Assembly (NCBI RefSeq): GCF_001865675.1
Contig: NZ_CP011319.1
Location: 1,922,001-1,986,000, forward strand
Reading direction: 5' to 3'
Source of the DNA: Janthinobacterium sp. 1_2014MBL_MicDiv
GTDB taxonomy: Bacteria > Pseudomonadota > Gammaproteobacteria > Burkholderiales > Burkholderiaceae_D
DNA: 64,000 bases
Numbering within the stretch: position 1 is the stretch's first letter; every line of letters starts with the position of its first letter. The notes under the pieces are model-generated. The model was not told the origin of the DNA, did not search any database, and was given only the letters and a program-made list of their open reading frames with translations. Below are positions 48,467 through 57,768 of this stretch, piece by piece. A program made the translations under genes and the position numbers.

Positions 48467-50974
48467 ATGAAAGCCGCCTTGAAGACCTACCGCTCCAAGC
48501 GCAACTTCGCCGTCACGCCGGAACCGGCCGGCGGCGATGAGGAAGCGGGCGCGGCGCTCGCTTTCGTGATCCAGAAGCACTGGGCCAGCCGCTTGCATTA
48601 CGATTTCCGGCTGGAACTGGACGGCACCATGAAAAGCTGGGCCGTGCCGAAAGGCCCCAGCTACGACACGCACGACAAGCGCATGGCGGTGCAGGTGGAA
48701 GACCATCCCGTTTCGTACGCGCGCTTTGAAGGCACGATTCCCGCAAAACAGTATGGCGCTGGCAAGGTCATCATATGGGACAAGGGCACGTGGCAGCCGC
48801 AAGCGGCCACGCCGGACGCGCGCAAGGCGCTGGCGGCCGGCGAGCTGAAATTCACCCTGCACGGCCACAAGATGCATGGTAACTGGGTGCTCGTGCGCAT
48901 GAAGGGCAAGGGCGACCAGCGCAGCGAAAAGCAGCCGGCCTGGCTGCTGATCAAGGAAAGAGATGCATACGCGCGGCCGGCTGTCGAATTTTCCGTCGTC
49001 GACGAGTTCCCCGACAGCGTCAGGAACAAGGCCATGCCCAGGCCACGGAAGGCCGCCGCTCCGCCTGCGGCGCCGCTGCCCGCCACCTTGGCGCCGCAGC
49101 TCGCCACCCTGGCCGATGCGCCGCCGCCCGATGCGCAGGACTGGATCTTCGAGCTGAAATTCGACGGCTACCGCATGCTGGCCCGCTGCGATGGAAAGCA
49201 TGTTGATTTGATCACGCGCAACGGCAATGACTGGACGGCCAAATTGCCGGCATTGCGGCAGGCGCTGGAAAAGCTGGGCTTGCCGCCGGGCTGGTATGAC
49301 GGCGAAATCGTCGTCAACGGGGTGGATGGCCAATCCGATTTCGGTGCCCTGCAGCGCGCTTTCGACGCGGCAGCCACCAGCGCTATCGTGTATTACCTGT
49401 TCGACGTGCCGTACTTCGACGGCCACGACTTGCGCGGCCAGCCCGTCGAGGCGCGTCGCGCGCTGCTGGAGCAGTTGCTCGGGCAATTGCCGGCCTCGCC
49501 CCTGGTGCGCTTCAGCGCGGCGCTCGACGCCGGGCCGCGGGAGTTGCTGGCCCATGCCTGCAAGCTGGGGCTCGAGGGCGTGATCGGCAAGCGGCGCGGC
49601 TCGCCGTACGCGGCGCGCCGTTCCGGCGACTGGATCAAGCTCAAGTGCGGACTGCGCCAGGAATTCGTCATCGGCGGCTATACGGCGCCGCAGGGTGCGC
49701 GCGAAGGCATCGGCTCGCTGTTGCTGGGCGTGTACGACGCCCACGGCCAGTTGCGCTACGCGGGCAATGTGGGCAGCGGCTTTGACGATGCCACTTTGCG
49801 AGAGGTGCGGCGCCGGCTCGACGCGCTGGCCGTCGATGCCAGCCCGTTCGCGGGCAGGGCGGGCGGCGTGCGCCAGCCGCTGTGGGTACGGCCGCAACTG
49901 GTGGCCGAGGTCGGTTTTGCGCAATGGACCAGCGCTGGCGCCGTTCGCCATGCCGTGTTTCACGGTTTGCGCCTGGACAAGAAGCCGGCCGACATCGTGC
50001 GCGAGCGGGCGCAGCGGATCAAAAAGGAGGCGGCGATGCAGGAGAAACAGGAGAAACAGGAGAAACAGGATATCGAACCGGACGGCATGCTGCCGGCCAG
50101 CTTCAAGGTCAGCCATGCCGGGCGCGTGATCGACAGGGACAGCGGCGCCACCAAGATCGACCTGGTGCGCTATTACGCGCTGGTCAGCAAGCTGATGCTC
50201 GTGCATTTGCGCGGGCGGCCCGTGTCGCTGGTGCGCGCGCCGGCCGGCGTCGGCGGCGAGCTGTTTTTCCAGAAGCATGCGGATGCGTCCAGCATGCCCG
50301 GCGTCAAACAGCTCGATGCGCGGCTGGACCCGGCACATGCGCCCATGCTGGAAGTGGCGACCATGCAAGGCCTATTGTCGGCGGCGCAATGGAATGTGGT
50401 GGAATTCCACACGCAAAACGCGCTGGCCAGCGCCTACGACACGCCGAACCGCCTGGTGTTCGACCTCGACCCGGGCAAGGGCGTGGCCTGGCCCGCCATC
50501 CGGGAAGCGGCCGTGCTGCTGCACGCCTTCCTGACGGAGCTGGGCTTGCCCGCGTTCCTGAAGACCAGCGGCGGCAAGGGCTTGCACGTGGTCGTGCCGA
50601 TCCGGCCGAAACACGATTGGGACACGGTGAAACGGTTTTCACAAGCGATCGTCGAACACATGGCGCAGCTGATACCGCAGCGCTTCGTCGTGAAAAGCGG
50701 TCCGGCTAACCGCGTCGGCAAGATTTTCATCGATTACCTGCGCAATGGGCGCGGCGCCACCACCGTGTGCGCGTGGTCGGCCCGCACGCGCTCGGGCCTG
50801 GGCATTTCCGTGCCGCTGGCCTGGGAGGAACTCGATGCATTAACAGCGGGCGACGCGTGGAATGTCGGTAACGTGCACGGCCGTCTGGACGTCGGCAATG
50901 CGCCGTGGGCCGGCTATGCGCGCAGCGCGAAAGGCCTCGACGCGGCCATGAAAAAACTCGGCGTCGACGCTTGA
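48467..50974 (+). CDS. ligD: ATP-dependent DNA ligase D (NHEJ)
   Basis: This 835-aa protein has the order PE-LIG-POL. The 3'-phosphoesterase domain at about residues 20-160 has FVIQKHWASRLHYDFRLELDG. The ligase core has the nucleotidyl Lys231 in ELKFDGYR and DGEIVV; the OB-fold ends near 515. The primase-polymerase domain at about 545-835 has LVFDLDPGKG with catalytic Asp residues and FLKTSGGKGLHVVVP. It seals and processes double-strand breaks with Ku. ATG 48467 is taken over the TTG at 48452. A short QEKQEKQEKQ linker joins LIG and POL. Confidence 0.96.
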   Translation: MKAALKTYRSKRNFAVTPEPAGGDEEAGAALAFVIQKHWASRLHYDFRLELDGTMKSWAVPKGPSYDTHDKRMAVQVEDHPVSYARFEGTIPAKQYGAGKVIIWDKGTWQPQAATPDARKALAAGELKFTLHGHKMHGNWVLVRMKGKGDQRSEKQPAWLLIKERDAYARPAVEFSVVDEFPDSVRNKAMPRPRKAAAPPAAPLPATLAPQLATLADAPPPDAQDWIFELKFDGYRMLARCDGKHVDLITRNGNDWTAKLPALRQALEKLGLPPGWYDGEIVVNGVDGQSDFGALQRAFDAAATSAIVYYLFDVPYFDGHDLRGQPVEARRALLEQLLGQLPASPLVRFSAALDAGPRELLAHACKLGLEGVIGKRRGSPYAARRSGDWIKLKCGLRQEFVIGGYTAPQGAREGIGSLLLGVYDAHGQLRYAGNVGSGFDDATLREVRRRLDALAVDASPFAGRAGGVRQPLWVRPQLVAEVGFAQWTSAGAVRHAVFHGLRLDKKPADIVRERAQRIKKEAAMQEKQEKQEKQDIEPDGMLPASFKVSHAGRVIDRDSGATKIDLVRYYALVSKLMLVHLRGRPVSLVRAPAGVGGELFFQKHADASSMPGVKQLDARLDPAHAPMLEVATMQGLLSAAQWNVVEFHTQNALASAYDTPNRLVFDLDPGKGVAWPAIREAAVLLHAFLTELGLPAFLKTSGGKGLHVVVPIRPKHDWDTVKRFSQAIVEHMAQLIPQRFVVKSGPANRVGKIFIDYLRNGRGATTVCAWSARTRSGLGISVPLAWEELDALTAGDAWNVGNVHGRLDVGNAPWAGYARSAKGLDAAMKKLGVDA

Positions 50975-51005
50975 CCCGGCGCGGATGGCAATAAATGCAG
51001 TTTAC

Positions 51006-51040
51006 TTGCGTTTAATTTTATTCGTAACTATACTTGTTAC
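51006..51040 (+). promoter_or_regulatory. Rrf2 promoter and overlapping operator
   Basis: TTGCGT (51006-51011), a 17-bp spacer, TATACT (51029-51034). The dyad GTAAC (51024-51028)-N7-GTTAC (51036-51040) covers the -10 and start. The predicted start falls on the ATG at 51041, so the message is probably leaderless and autorepressed. Confidence 0.6.
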
Positions 51041-51520
51041 ATGAAGACACCGAGCCGCCTCTCCACCGTCCTGCATGGCCTGCTGCACATGGCCGGGCAG
51101 GTGGAACCCATGACGTCCGAAACCCTGGCGCAATGCCTGCACACGCATCCCGTGGTGGTGCGGCGCAGCATGGCCAGCCTGCGCCAGGCCGGCCTCGTGC
51201 ACTCGCTGCGCGGCCATGGCGGTGGCTGGTCGCTGGCGCGGCCCCTGTCGGCCATCAGCCTGCGCGACGTGTACGCGGCCCTGCAGGAAACGCTCAGCGT
51301 GAAGGTCGACATCGGCGCACCCCATGCGCAATGCCTGGTCGAGCAAGCCGTCACGCGCGTGCTGGCCGACGCCTACCTCGAAGCGGAAGCCCTGCTGGTG
51401 GCGCGCCTGGGCGAGATCAGCCTGCAAGCTCTGCTGCTCGACATAGGCAATGGCGCGCCGTTCACCGCCGGCGGGCCGCCGCCGGCAGGCTTGCTGGCCC
51501 ATCCCCCCACCCCATCCTGA
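51041..51520 (+). CDS. Rrf2-family transcriptional regulator
   Basis: This 159-aa protein has a winged HTH (MTSETLAQCLHTHPVVVRRSMASLRQAGLVHSLRGHGGGWSLARP) and the Rrf2 segment AISLRDVYAALQE. The usual three Fe-S Cys are absent; one Cys remains in HAQCLVEQ, as in YwnA/CymR-like or redox-thiol members. It is followed 10 bp later by a flavoprotein that it likely controls. A Pro-rich tail ends the protein. Confidence 0.88.
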   Translation: MKTPSRLSTVLHGLLHMAGQVEPMTSETLAQCLHTHPVVVRRSMASLRQAGLVHSLRGHGGGWSLARPLSAISLRDVYAALQETLSVKVDIGAPHAQCLVEQAVTRVLADAYLEAEALLVARLGEISLQALLLDIGNGAPFTAGGPPPAGLLAHPPTPS

Positions 51521-51530
51521 GGAATCGACC

Positions 51531-52445
51531 ATGTTTGACGTCATCATCATCGGCGGCAGCTTTGCCGGCCTGTCGGCCGCGCTGCAACTGGCGCGCACGC
51601 GCCGTCCCATCCTTGTCATCGACGCGGACGCGCCGCGCAACCGTTTTGCCGCCCACGCGCACGGCGTGCTGGCGCAGGACGGCAAGCCCGGCGGCGTCAT
51701 CCTGGCCGAAGCGCGCGTGCAGCTGGCCGCCTACCCGAACGTGACGCAGTTATCGGGCACGGTGCGGCAGGCAGAAGCTCTTGCTTCCGGCAAGATCGCC
51801 TTCGCCGTCACGCTGGACGATGGCAAGCGCGTCGAAGGCCGGCGCCTGATCCTGGCCACGGGCATGCGCGACGTGCTACCCGAACTGCCGGGCGTGGCCG
51901 AACGCTGGGGCCGGACGGTCTTGCATTGCCCGTATTGCCATGGCTATGAAATCGGCGGCGGCCCCATCGGCGTGCTGGGCCGGCTGCCCGCGTCCGTGCA
52001 CCAGGCCAGCCTGATCGCGGACTGGGGCGACGTGACCTTGTTTACGGCCGGCATGCCGCCGCTCGACGGGGAAGCGCTGCAATTGCTGGCGCGGCGCAAG
52101 GTGGCGATAGAGAGCGTGGCCGTCACGGCCATCGAGGGGGCGGCGCCGGCCATCGACGGCCTGCGCCTGGCCGACGGCCGGCTGGTGCCCTTGCGCGCGC
52201 TGTTCCTCGCCGCACCCGTGCAGCAAGCCAGTCCCCTGGCGCAGCAGCTGGGTTGCGTGCTGGAAGAGGGCATGATGGGGCCCCTCGTGCAAGTGGACGC
52301 CATGAAGATGACGTCCGTGCCGGGCGTGCATGCGGCCGGCGACGCGGCGCGCGCCATGGCCAATATCACGTTTGCCATGGCCGATGGCGTGATGGCGGCC
52401 GTGGGCGCCCACCATGCGCTGATCACGGAGGAGGGGCAGGCTTGA
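51531..52445 (+). CDS. Thioredoxin reductase-like FAD oxidoreductase
   Basis: This 304-aa protein has the FAD motif IIIGGSFAGLSAALQLARTRR and the redox pair CPYCHGYE with flanking motifs of the thioredoxin-reductase fold. ATGMRD follows, and the final FAD motif is VHAAGDAARAMANITFAMADG. It probably passes electrons from NADPH to a disulfide or other acceptor. It is the second gene of the Rrf2 operon, with GAGGAAT upstream of ATG 51531. Confidence 0.88.
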   Translation: MFDVIIIGGSFAGLSAALQLARTRRPILVIDADAPRNRFAAHAHGVLAQDGKPGGVILAEARVQLAAYPNVTQLSGTVRQAEALASGKIAFAVTLDDGKRVEGRRLILATGMRDVLPELPGVAERWGRTVLHCPYCHGYEIGGGPIGVLGRLPASVHQASLIADWGDVTLFTAGMPPLDGEALQLLARRKVAIESVAVTAIEGAAPAIDGLRLADGRLVPLRALFLAAPVQQASPLAQQLGCVLEEGMMGPLVQVDAMKMTSVPGVHAAGDAARAMANITFAMADGVMAAVGAHHALITEEGQA

Positions 52446-52451
52446 TGCCGG

Positions 52452-53360
52452 TCAGGCGGCCTTGCGGCGGGACGCGGCCGGCTTGCGCGCGGCGGGCTTG
52501 GCCACGGTGTGCGCCGCCCGTTTCCCGCTAATGCCGGCAGCGCTTTTGCGCGCAGCGGCGGGGGCTTTCCTGCCCAGGCTTTGCTGCAGCAGGGCCACCA
52601 GGTCGATCACATTGCTGCCGCGGTCTTCCTCCGGATCGGGTGCGGGCGGCGTGATGGTCTTGGTCTGCTTCGCCTTGATTTTCTTTTTGACCAGCGCCAG
52701 CACGTCTTCGCGGTAGCTGTCGTGGTATTGCTCCGGGTCCCAGGCTTCGCTCATGCCATCGACGAGGGATAGCGCCATCTTGAGTTCCTTGTCGCTGATG
52801 CCGGCCGCTTTCAGGGTGCTGCCGGGCAAGTCCAGGTCGTCCGTGGGACGCAGCTCGTCGGCATAGCGCAGGGTGTTGAGCACGATGGCGTCCTTGACGC
52901 ACACGAGCGCGCACAGGTGCTGCTTGGTGCGCATGACCACGCTGGCGATGCCCACTTTGTTGGCTTTGCGCAAGGTTTCGCGCAGCAGCGCGTAGACTTT
53001 CTCGCCCCCTTTCGCGGGCAGCAGATAGTACGGGTGTTCATAAAACGTCAGCGGCACTTCGGCCGCATCGACAAAGGTGAGGATGTCGATGGTTTGCGTG
53101 GCTTTCACGTTGGCCTGCTTCAAGTCTTCCTCGGACAGCACCACGTATTCATCCGTCTTGTATTCATAACCCTTGATGATGTCGTCCCATTCGACTTCCT
53201 TGCCCGTCTGCTTGTTGTAGCGCTTGTAGCCGATGGGCGCGAAGTCGCGCCGGTCCAGCATGGACAGATCCAGTTCATGGTCGAGACTGGCTGAAATCAG
53301 CTCGACGGGGATATGCACGAGGCCAAAGCTGATGGCGCCTTTCCACAGTGCGCGCGCCAT
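52452..53360 (-). CDS. ku: Ku protein (NHEJ end-binding)
   Basis: This 302-aa protein has the bacterial Ku core, starting MARALWKGAISFGLVHIPVEL, then YKRYNKQTGKEVEWDDIIKGYEY and SLVDGMSEAWDPEQYHD. The C-terminal 50 residues are Lys/Ala/Arg-rich, as expected for the extension that helps DNA threading and LigD contact. It forms a homodimeric ring on DNA ends. It is convergent with the flavoprotein and encoded on the strand opposite to ligD. The downstream SDR ends only a few bases upstream of its start. Confidence 0.96.
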   Translation of the reverse strand: MARALWKGAISFGLVHIPVELISASLDHELDLSMLDRRDFAPIGYKRYNKQTGKEVEWDDIIKGYEYKTDEYVVLSEEDLKQANVKATQTIDILTFVDAAEVPLTFYEHPYYLLPAKGGEKVYALLRETLRKANKVGIASVVMRTKQHLCALVCVKDAIVLNTLRYADELRPTDDLDLPGSTLKAAGISDKELKMALSLVDGMSEAWDPEQYHDSYREDVLALVKKKIKAKQTKTITPPAPDPEEDRGSNVIDLVALLQQSLGRKAPAAARKSAAGISGKRAAHTVAKPAARKPAASRRKAA

Positions 53361-53363
53361 CGC

Positions 53364-54350
53364 CTATTCCCCCACGCTGCCGGTGACGGGCAGGACGATG
53401 CCCGTGATGTAGCTGGAACAGGCGGGCGAGGCCAGGAAGACGTAGGCGGGCGACAGTTCCTCGGGCTGGGCCGGGCGGCGCATGTCCGTGTCCGCGCCGA
53501 ATGTCTGGATCTCTTCCGGCGATTTGTCGGCCGGATTGAGCGGCGTCCACACGGGGCCGGGCGCGATGGCGTTGACGCGGATGCCTTTTTCCAGCAGGTT
53601 GCCGGCCAGCGCCATGGTAAACGCATGGATGGCGCCCTTGGTGGTGGAATAGTCGAGCAAGTGTTTCGAGCCTTGCAAGCCCGTCACGGAACCCGTGTTG
53701 ATGATGGCCGCGCCCCGCTGCAAGTGGGGCAGCACGGCCTTGGCCATGTGGAAGTAGCCGTAGACATTGGTCTTCATGGTCAGGTCGAAGCGCTCCTCGC
53801 TCAGGTCGAGCAGGGATTCCGCGTGTTCCTGGAAGGCGGCGTTGTTCACCAGCACGTCGATATGGTTGAACTTTTCCATCACCTGACTGACGGCTTGCTG
53901 GCAAAAACCGTGGTCGCGCACGTCGCCGGGGAGCAGCAGGCAGCTCTGGCCTTCCGCTTCCACATAGCGCTTCGTTTCGTTGGCGTCTGCGTGCTCGTTC
54001 AGGTAGATGATGGCCACGTCGGCCCCTTCGCGCGCGTACAGCACGGCCACGGCGCGGCCGATGCCCGAGTCGCCGCCCGTGATGATGGCCACCATGCCGG
54101 CCAGCTTGCCGCTGCCGCAATAATCGGGCGCCAGGAAACGGGGCTTGAGCTGCATGGCCGCTTCGGTGCCGGGCTTGGCCAGGTGCTGGGCGGGCAGGGG
54201 CGCGCCGGGCTGGCTGCGGCTGCTCGTCTGCACGGGCTGCTTATTGTCCACGTTGGCCGCCCTGGGTGGCCTGGCGGCGTCGCGCTGGTCCTGCTCGTGC
54301 TGTATCGTGCGCTGCAAGTTGCCCGCGGACTGGTCCTTGTTCTCGTTCAT
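53364..54350 (-). CDS. Short-chain dehydrogenase/reductase (general-stress type)
   Basis: This 328-aa protein has a 90-residue polar N-terminal extension, then the SDR fold. Cofactor motif: ITGGDSGIGRA. NNAAF follows, with the catalytic Ser in NTGSVTG and YxxxK in YSTTKGA. The PGPVWTPLNPADKSPEE segment is typical of YhdF/GSP39-like stress SDRs. Substrate unknown. ATG 54350 is preceded by GAGGGAGG. It ends 4 bp before the ku ATG, so the two may be cotranscribed. Confidence 0.9.
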   Translation of the reverse strand: MNENKDQSAGNLQRTIQHEQDQRDAARPPRAANVDNKQPVQTSSRSQPGAPLPAQHLAKPGTEAAMQLKPRFLAPDYCGSGKLAGMVAIITGGDSGIGRAVAVLYAREGADVAIIYLNEHADANETKRYVEAEGQSCLLLPGDVRDHGFCQQAVSQVMEKFNHIDVLVNNAAFQEHAESLLDLSEERFDLTMKTNVYGYFHMAKAVLPHLQRGAAIINTGSVTGLQGSKHLLDYSTTKGAIHAFTMALAGNLLEKGIRVNAIAPGPVWTPLNPADKSPEEIQTFGADTDMRRPAQPEELSPAYVFLASPACSSYITGIVLPVTGSVGE

Positions 54351-54476
54351 GCTGGCCTCCCTCAAAACGAAGGTCCAGTATCGGCGCGGCAGGGGCGCCA
54401 TACGGTGCGCTTGTTAACAGAGTGGCGCAAACAGGCGTAAAATTATATGATGATTGACCTTATTGTGGGAGGCAGC

Positions 54477-55046
54477 ATGAAAGTGAGCAGGGAACAGGCG
54501 GCGCTGAACCGCGAGCGCATCGTTGAAACGGCGGCCAGGTTGTTTCGCGAAAAGGGCTACGATGGCATCGGCGTGGCCGACCTGATGAAGAATGCGGGCC
54601 TCACGCATGGCGGCTTCTATGGCCATTTTGCCTCCAAGGAAGATCTGATGGTCGAGGCATGCCAGCATGCGCTGGATAAATCCTTGCAAGGGTGGCAAGC
54701 CAAGGTCGAGCATGACCCCAAACAGGCGCTGCCGGCCATCATCGACAACTATTTGACGACGAAGCACCGCGACCAGCCCGGCACGGGCTGCCCGGCGGCG
54801 GCCATGGGCGTGGACGTGGCGCGCATGTCGCCCGGCGCGCGTCCCGCGTTTACCAGGGCGACGCAGCGGCAGTTCGCGCTGCTGGAAGGATTGTTGCCGG
54901 AAGGCGATCCCACGCAGCGGCGCCAGCAGGCGATCGCCACGTTTGCCGCCATGGTGGGTGCCATGGTGCTGGCCCGTTCCGTCGATGACGACGGCCTGTC
55001 GGCGGAAATCCTCGCGGCCGTGAAGGCGCAATTGCTGCCGGACTGA
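54477..55046 (+). CDS. TetR-family transcriptional regulator
   Basis: This 189-aa protein has an N-terminal HTH (RERIVETAARLFREKGYDGIGVADLMKNAGLTHGGFYGHFASKEDLM) and a helical effector domain with GCPAAAMGVDVARMSPG. It probably represses an adjacent gene, either the divergent SDR/ku unit (126-bp gap) or the SulP transporter after it. GGGAGG precedes ATG 54477. Confidence 0.9.
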   Translation: MKVSREQAALNRERIVETAARLFREKGYDGIGVADLMKNAGLTHGGFYGHFASKEDLMVEACQHALDKSLQGWQAKVEHDPKQALPAIIDNYLTTKHRDQPGTGCPAAAMGVDVARMSPGARPAFTRATQRQFALLEGLLPEGDPTQRRQQAIATFAAMVGAMVLARSVDDDGLSAEILAAVKAQLLPD

Positions 55047-55112
55047 TCACGCGCCCCTGTCAGCCGGCCGCGCCGCATGATAGGCTTCGGTTTTCAGATT
55101 TCGGGATCATTC

Positions 55113-56753
55113 ATGCTGCTCTGGCTCAGGCAATACCGGCGTCCTCTGTTGGCCGGAGACATCACCGCTGGTATCGTGGTGGCCATGATGATGGTGCCGC
55201 AAGGCATGGCTTACGCGCTGGTGGCCGGCTTGCCGCCCGTGGTGGGCATCTATGCCAGCATCTTGCCGCCCGTGCTGTACGCGTTTTTCGGCAGCAGCAT
55301 GACGCAATCGGTCGGCCCCATGGCCATCGTCTCGCTGATGACGGCCGCCGCCCTGGCGCCTTTGGCCGATCCCGGTTCCTCCCTGTACATCGTGCTGGCC
55401 GCCCAGCTGGCCTTCATCAGCGGCCTCGTCCTGCTGCTGTGCGGCGTGCTGCGCCTGGGCTTCATGGCCAGCTTCTTATCGCGTCCCGTGATCAGCGGTT
55501 TCAGCAATGGCGCCGCCATCCTGATCATCTGGGGCCAGATCACGCCCTTGCTCGGCGCGAGCCTGCCGCACTGGCATGCGCCCAGCCTCGTGCTGGGGCT
55601 GGCCAGCCTGGTGTTCCTGTGGCTGGCCAAACGTTATCTGTCGCGCCTGCTGCAACGCTGCGGCCTGAATAGAGTCGCCGCCGACGTGGGCGCGCGCCTG
55701 GCGCCGATGCTGCTGGTCATCAGCGGCATCGTGCTGGTCACGTATTGCGGCCTGGACCGCATGGGCGTGCAGACGACGGGCCACGTACCGAGCGGCTTGC
55801 CGGGCCTGAACTTGGCCACCTCGGGCGCCCATTGGCGCACCTTGCTGTCGCCGGCGCTCTTGATCGCCTTCATCGTCTTTTTGATGAGCATGTCCGCCGC
55901 GCAGACGCTGGCGCAAAAGCGCGGCGAAAAGCTGCACACGAACCGGGAACTGCTGGGCCTGGGCGCGGCCAACGTGGCCAGCGCACTGTCGGGTGGCTTT
56001 CCCGTTACGGGGTCCATTTCGCGCTCGGCCGTCAATTTCCAGGCGGGCGCCAACACGCCGCTGGCCAGCATCATCACGGCCGGCCTGCTGGCGCTGGCGC
56101 TGGTGGCGCCCACAGGCTGGCTGGCCCTGCTGCCGTTGCCCGTGCTGGCGGCCACCATCATCTTTGCCGTGTCCAGCCTGCTGGACTGGGATACCTTGAA
56201 GTTGTCGTGGCGCTATGACCGCAGCGATGCGCTGGCCCTGCTGGCGACGACGGCCGGGGTGCTGGTGCTGGGCGTGGAAGCGGGCGTCGTGATCGGCGTG
56301 CTGCTGTCGATGGGCACCCTGATCTGGCGTGCCAGCCGCCCCCATATCGCCGTGCTGGGCCGCATTCCTAATAGCGAGCATTTCCGTAACGTCGAGCGCT
56401 ACGAGGCGCAAACCCTGCCCGACGTCTTGCTGCTGCGCATAGACGCGGGCTTGTTCTTCGGCAATGTCGAAGCCGTCACGGAGCGCGTGGAGGACGAGTT
56501 GCGCGGCCATCCGACGGCACGCCACCTGGTGCTGGTCTTGTCAGCCGTCAACCAGATCGACAGCACGGCCTTGCTGGGCTTGATCGAGCTCAACAGCGCG
56601 CTGAGCAAGCGTGGCATCAGCCTGAACCTGGCCGAAGTGAAAGGCCCCGTGATGGACCGCCTGCGCCAGAGCAGTCTGCTGCAAGACCTGAGCGGAAAAC
56701 TGTATCTGAGCACGGCGCTGGCGACGGCCGACCTGAGTGGAGGAAACGCATGA
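55113..56753 (+). CDS. SulP-family anion transporter with STAS domain
   Basis: This 546-aa protein starts LLWLRQYRRPLLAGDITAGIVVAMMMVPQGMAYA, the standard SulP opening. It has about ten to twelve membrane segments and the motif SLSGGFPVTGSISRSAVNFQAGANT in variant form. A C-terminal STAS domain follows (PDVLLLRIDAGLFFGNVEAV, VNQIDSTALLGLIEL). It transports sulfate, bicarbonate or another anion. ATG 55077 would add 12 residues; ATG 55113 matches the family start better. Its stop overlaps the ATG of the Imm1-like gene. Confidence 0.92.
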   Translation: MLLWLRQYRRPLLAGDITAGIVVAMMMVPQGMAYALVAGLPPVVGIYASILPPVLYAFFGSSMTQSVGPMAIVSLMTAAALAPLADPGSSLYIVLAAQLAFISGLVLLLCGVLRLGFMASFLSRPVISGFSNGAAILIIWGQITPLLGASLPHWHAPSLVLGLASLVFLWLAKRYLSRLLQRCGLNRVAADVGARLAPMLLVISGIVLVTYCGLDRMGVQTTGHVPSGLPGLNLATSGAHWRTLLSPALLIAFIVFLMSMSAAQTLAQKRGEKLHTNRELLGLGAANVASALSGGFPVTGSISRSAVNFQAGANTPLASIITAGLLALALVAPTGWLALLPLPVLAATIIFAVSSLLDWDTLKLSWRYDRSDALALLATTAGVLVLGVEAGVVIGVLLSMGTLIWRASRPHIAVLGRIPNSEHFRNVERYEAQTLPDVLLLRIDAGLFFGNVEAVTERVEDELRGHPTARHLVLVLSAVNQIDSTALLGLIELNSALSKRGISLNLAEVKGPVMDRLRQSSLLQDLSGKLYLSTALATADLSGGNA

Positions 56754-57139
56754 CGATGGAACTGAATCTGCACGGCGATGCGCGCGCCGTCGACACCGTC
56801 CTGGCGCTGGAACAGGCGCTGACGGAAGCGCGCGCCCTGGCCCAGTGCGAACTGTGGCTGACCCAGGCGGCGGACGCGGAGCAGGGCCCGGCCCTGTGCA
56901 TGCTGCGCAATGGCGGCAACGCCTGGCTGATGTACCTGTCGGGCCAGGACGACCTGAGCTTTCATTCGCTGGGCGACGAAGAGGCCGACGGCGCGTGCAG
57001 CTATCTGCTGGCGAATGGCCAGGTGGACGAGTATCCGGAAGCCTGGTGCGTGGACGTGGCGCTATGCCATCGGGCGCTGGCCGAGTTTGTCGCGACGGGC
57101 GGTGCGCGTCCCGCCAGCATCGCGTGGCAGGCGGATTGA
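56750..57139 (+). CDS. Imm1-like immunity protein
   Basis: This 129-aa protein contains the blocks NGGNAWLMYLSGQDDLSFHSLGD and YLLANGQVDEYPEAWCVDVALCHRALAEFVATG followed by PASIAWQAD. They match the Imm1 pattern (NGQVDEYP, late GxxPxxIxW) as I remember it. Imm1 proteins protect against polymorphic toxins; no toxin is visible. Its ATG overlaps the SulP stop, and one base separates its stop from the next gene. Confidence 0.65.
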   Translation: MTMELNLHGDARAVDTVLALEQALTEARALAQCELWLTQAADAEQGPALCMLRNGGNAWLMYLSGQDDLSFHSLGDEEADGACSYLLANGQVDEYPEAWCVDVALCHRALAEFVATGGARPASIAWQAD

Positions 57140-57140
57140 C

Positions 57141-57401
57141 ATGCCGCAAACCATCATCGCCGACATCGACAGGGACTTGTACGCCGCGCTGGACGCCAGG
57201 GCAGGCTTGCTCACGCTGCGCGCCATCCTGCTGCGCTACAAGGCCAGTGGCGTGACGGCCGCGCCAGTGGCCGGCCTGCTGCAGGAACTGCGCCCCGCCA
57301 CGCAGGAGGGGCCGCTGGAAGACGCGATACTGGACGCCCTCGACATGGTGACGGGCTGGTGCGGGCCGGCGTTAAGGGTCTGGGACGACCATGCATCCTG
57401 A
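57141..57401 (+). CDS. Small hypothetical protein, 86 aa (immunity-like)
   Basis: A soluble helical protein ending DAILDALDMVTGWCGPALRVWDD. The GWC/GFC-x-P-x-x-x-W ending occurs in small uncharacterised proteins next to immunity genes, from memory only. It overlaps the DUF2750 start by 11 bases. Function unknown. Confidence 0.55.
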   Translation: MPQTIIADIDRDLYAALDARAGLLTLRAILLRYKASGVTAAPVAGLLQELRPATQEGPLEDAILDALDMVTGWCGPALRVWDDHAS

Positions 57402-57768
57402 AAAAGTCAAACAGGTGGCACGGTTGCCGGCGCAGCAGCGCTACGGTTATTTCGTGCGCAAGGCGGCCGATACGCAAGAAGTCTGGGGTTTGTATCACGA
57501 TGGCTGGGCCACGGCGCACGCACACGGCAAGGTGGCGATACCGTTCTGGCCCGAAGCCGCGTTTGCGCAGGCGTGCGCCAGCGGCGACTGGGCCGCTTAC
57601 CAGCCGCGCGCCATCGCGTTCGCTGATTTTCTGAACAAATGGTTGCCCGGCATGCAGGAAAATGAGCAGCTGGCTTTCCTCTTTCCCGTGCCGCAAGGCA
57701 GCGCCAGCGTCGCGGCGCCTTGCGATTTGCTGGCGGACTTGCAGCAGGAGGCAGAACAATATGAGTGA
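57391..57768 (+). CDS. DUF2750 family protein
   Basis: This 125-aa protein matches DUF2750: RYGYFVRKAADTQEVWGLYHDGWA, VAIPFWPEAAFAQACASGDWAAY and ADFLNKWLPGMQENEQLAFLFPVPQG. The family has no proven role and is often found singly or beside immunity-type genes. It overlaps both its neighbours, so it is translationally coupled. Confidence 0.8.
   Translation: MHPEKVKQVARLPAQQRYGYFVRKAADTQEVWGLYHDGWATAHAHGKVAIPFWPEAAFAQACASGDWAAYQPRAIAFADFLNKWLPGMQENEQLAFLFPVPQGSASVAAPCDLLADLQQEAEQYE

Noticed and set aside
48449..50368. 639-codon minus-strand frame
   Set aside because: Antisense shadow of ligD.
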